Assembly (NCBI GenBank): GCA_043769985.1
Contig: JAYVIV010000016.1
Span: 1 to 21,434 of the forward strand
Direction: 5' to 3'
From: Arcicella sp043769985
Lineage (GTDB): Bacteria; Bacteroidota; Bacteroidia; Cytophagales; Spirosomataceae
Length of the DNA: 21,434 bases
The notes below the pieces were generated by a model. That model searched no databases, had not been told where the DNA came from, and saw nothing but the letters and a program-made list of their open reading frames with translations. A program made the position numbers and the translations under genes. The number at the start of each line of letters is the position of its first letter. Positions within the stretch are counted from its first letter, which is position 1. Shown here in pieces: positions 21,414-21,434 of the stretch.

Positions 21414-21434
21414 TCTCAAATATTTATTCCAAAT

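Overview
The window looks like a chromosomal stretch of a Bacteroidota bacterium, probably of the order Cytophagales. The grounds are AT-rich coding DNA, a SusC/SusD outer-membrane pair, Bacteroidota-type promoters (-7 TAnnTTTG, sometimes with a -33 TTG/TTTG), few recognisable Shine-Dalgarno sites, a proteorhodopsin next to its retinal-forming oxygenase, and a DUF4394 fragment. The order-level guess rests on general resemblance only. No tRNA, rRNA, insertion sequence, phage gene or CRISPR array was seen.

Layout. 1-2552 (+): an LpxH-type lipid A phosphatase, then a secreted GH32 fructan hydrolase. 2832-6308 (-): an acetolactate-decarboxylase-like exported protein, an SRPBCC protein, a DAACS symporter with a very good promoter, and thiamine pyrophosphokinase, separated by long hairpins. 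6553-9015 (-): a small exported protein, CsaA, a DUF3298-type lipoprotein and a YaeR-type VOC protein; a 35-codon membrane microprotein on + sits in the gap at 7436. 9183-9702 (+): the C-terminal remnant of a DUF4394 protein and a small two-helix membrane protein. 9834-11666 (-): blh (beta-carotene to retinal) followed by a DTE-type proton-pumping rhodopsin, i.e. a compact light-harvesting unit. 11814-14256 (+): ridA, gltX, a small conserved-looking gene and gatC; gltX and gatC suit Glu-tRNA(Gln) formation and amidation. 14337-16219 (-): aroB and a DeoR-family regulator. 16609-21413 (+): a SusC/SusD nutrient-uptake pair, divergent from the regulator; no carbohydrate enzyme is seen beside it within the window.

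The most unusual feature is non-coding. Nearly every gene end carries a long inverted repeat made of short direct words of about 7-10 nt. Several start exactly at, or run through, a stop codon. At least two sequence families recur within the window (GCCACCAAGACACGAAGGC-like and GTGATTTAGTGA-like). Pure heptamer tandems also occur inside the lpxH reading frame, where a one-unit change would frameshift it, and in the aroB leader. Their likely role is transcription termination, with the heptamer runs as possible slippage sites. Other points of interest are a glycine in the rhodopsin where carotenoid-antenna pumps have their fenestration, and an orphan rho-independent terminator upstream of susC.
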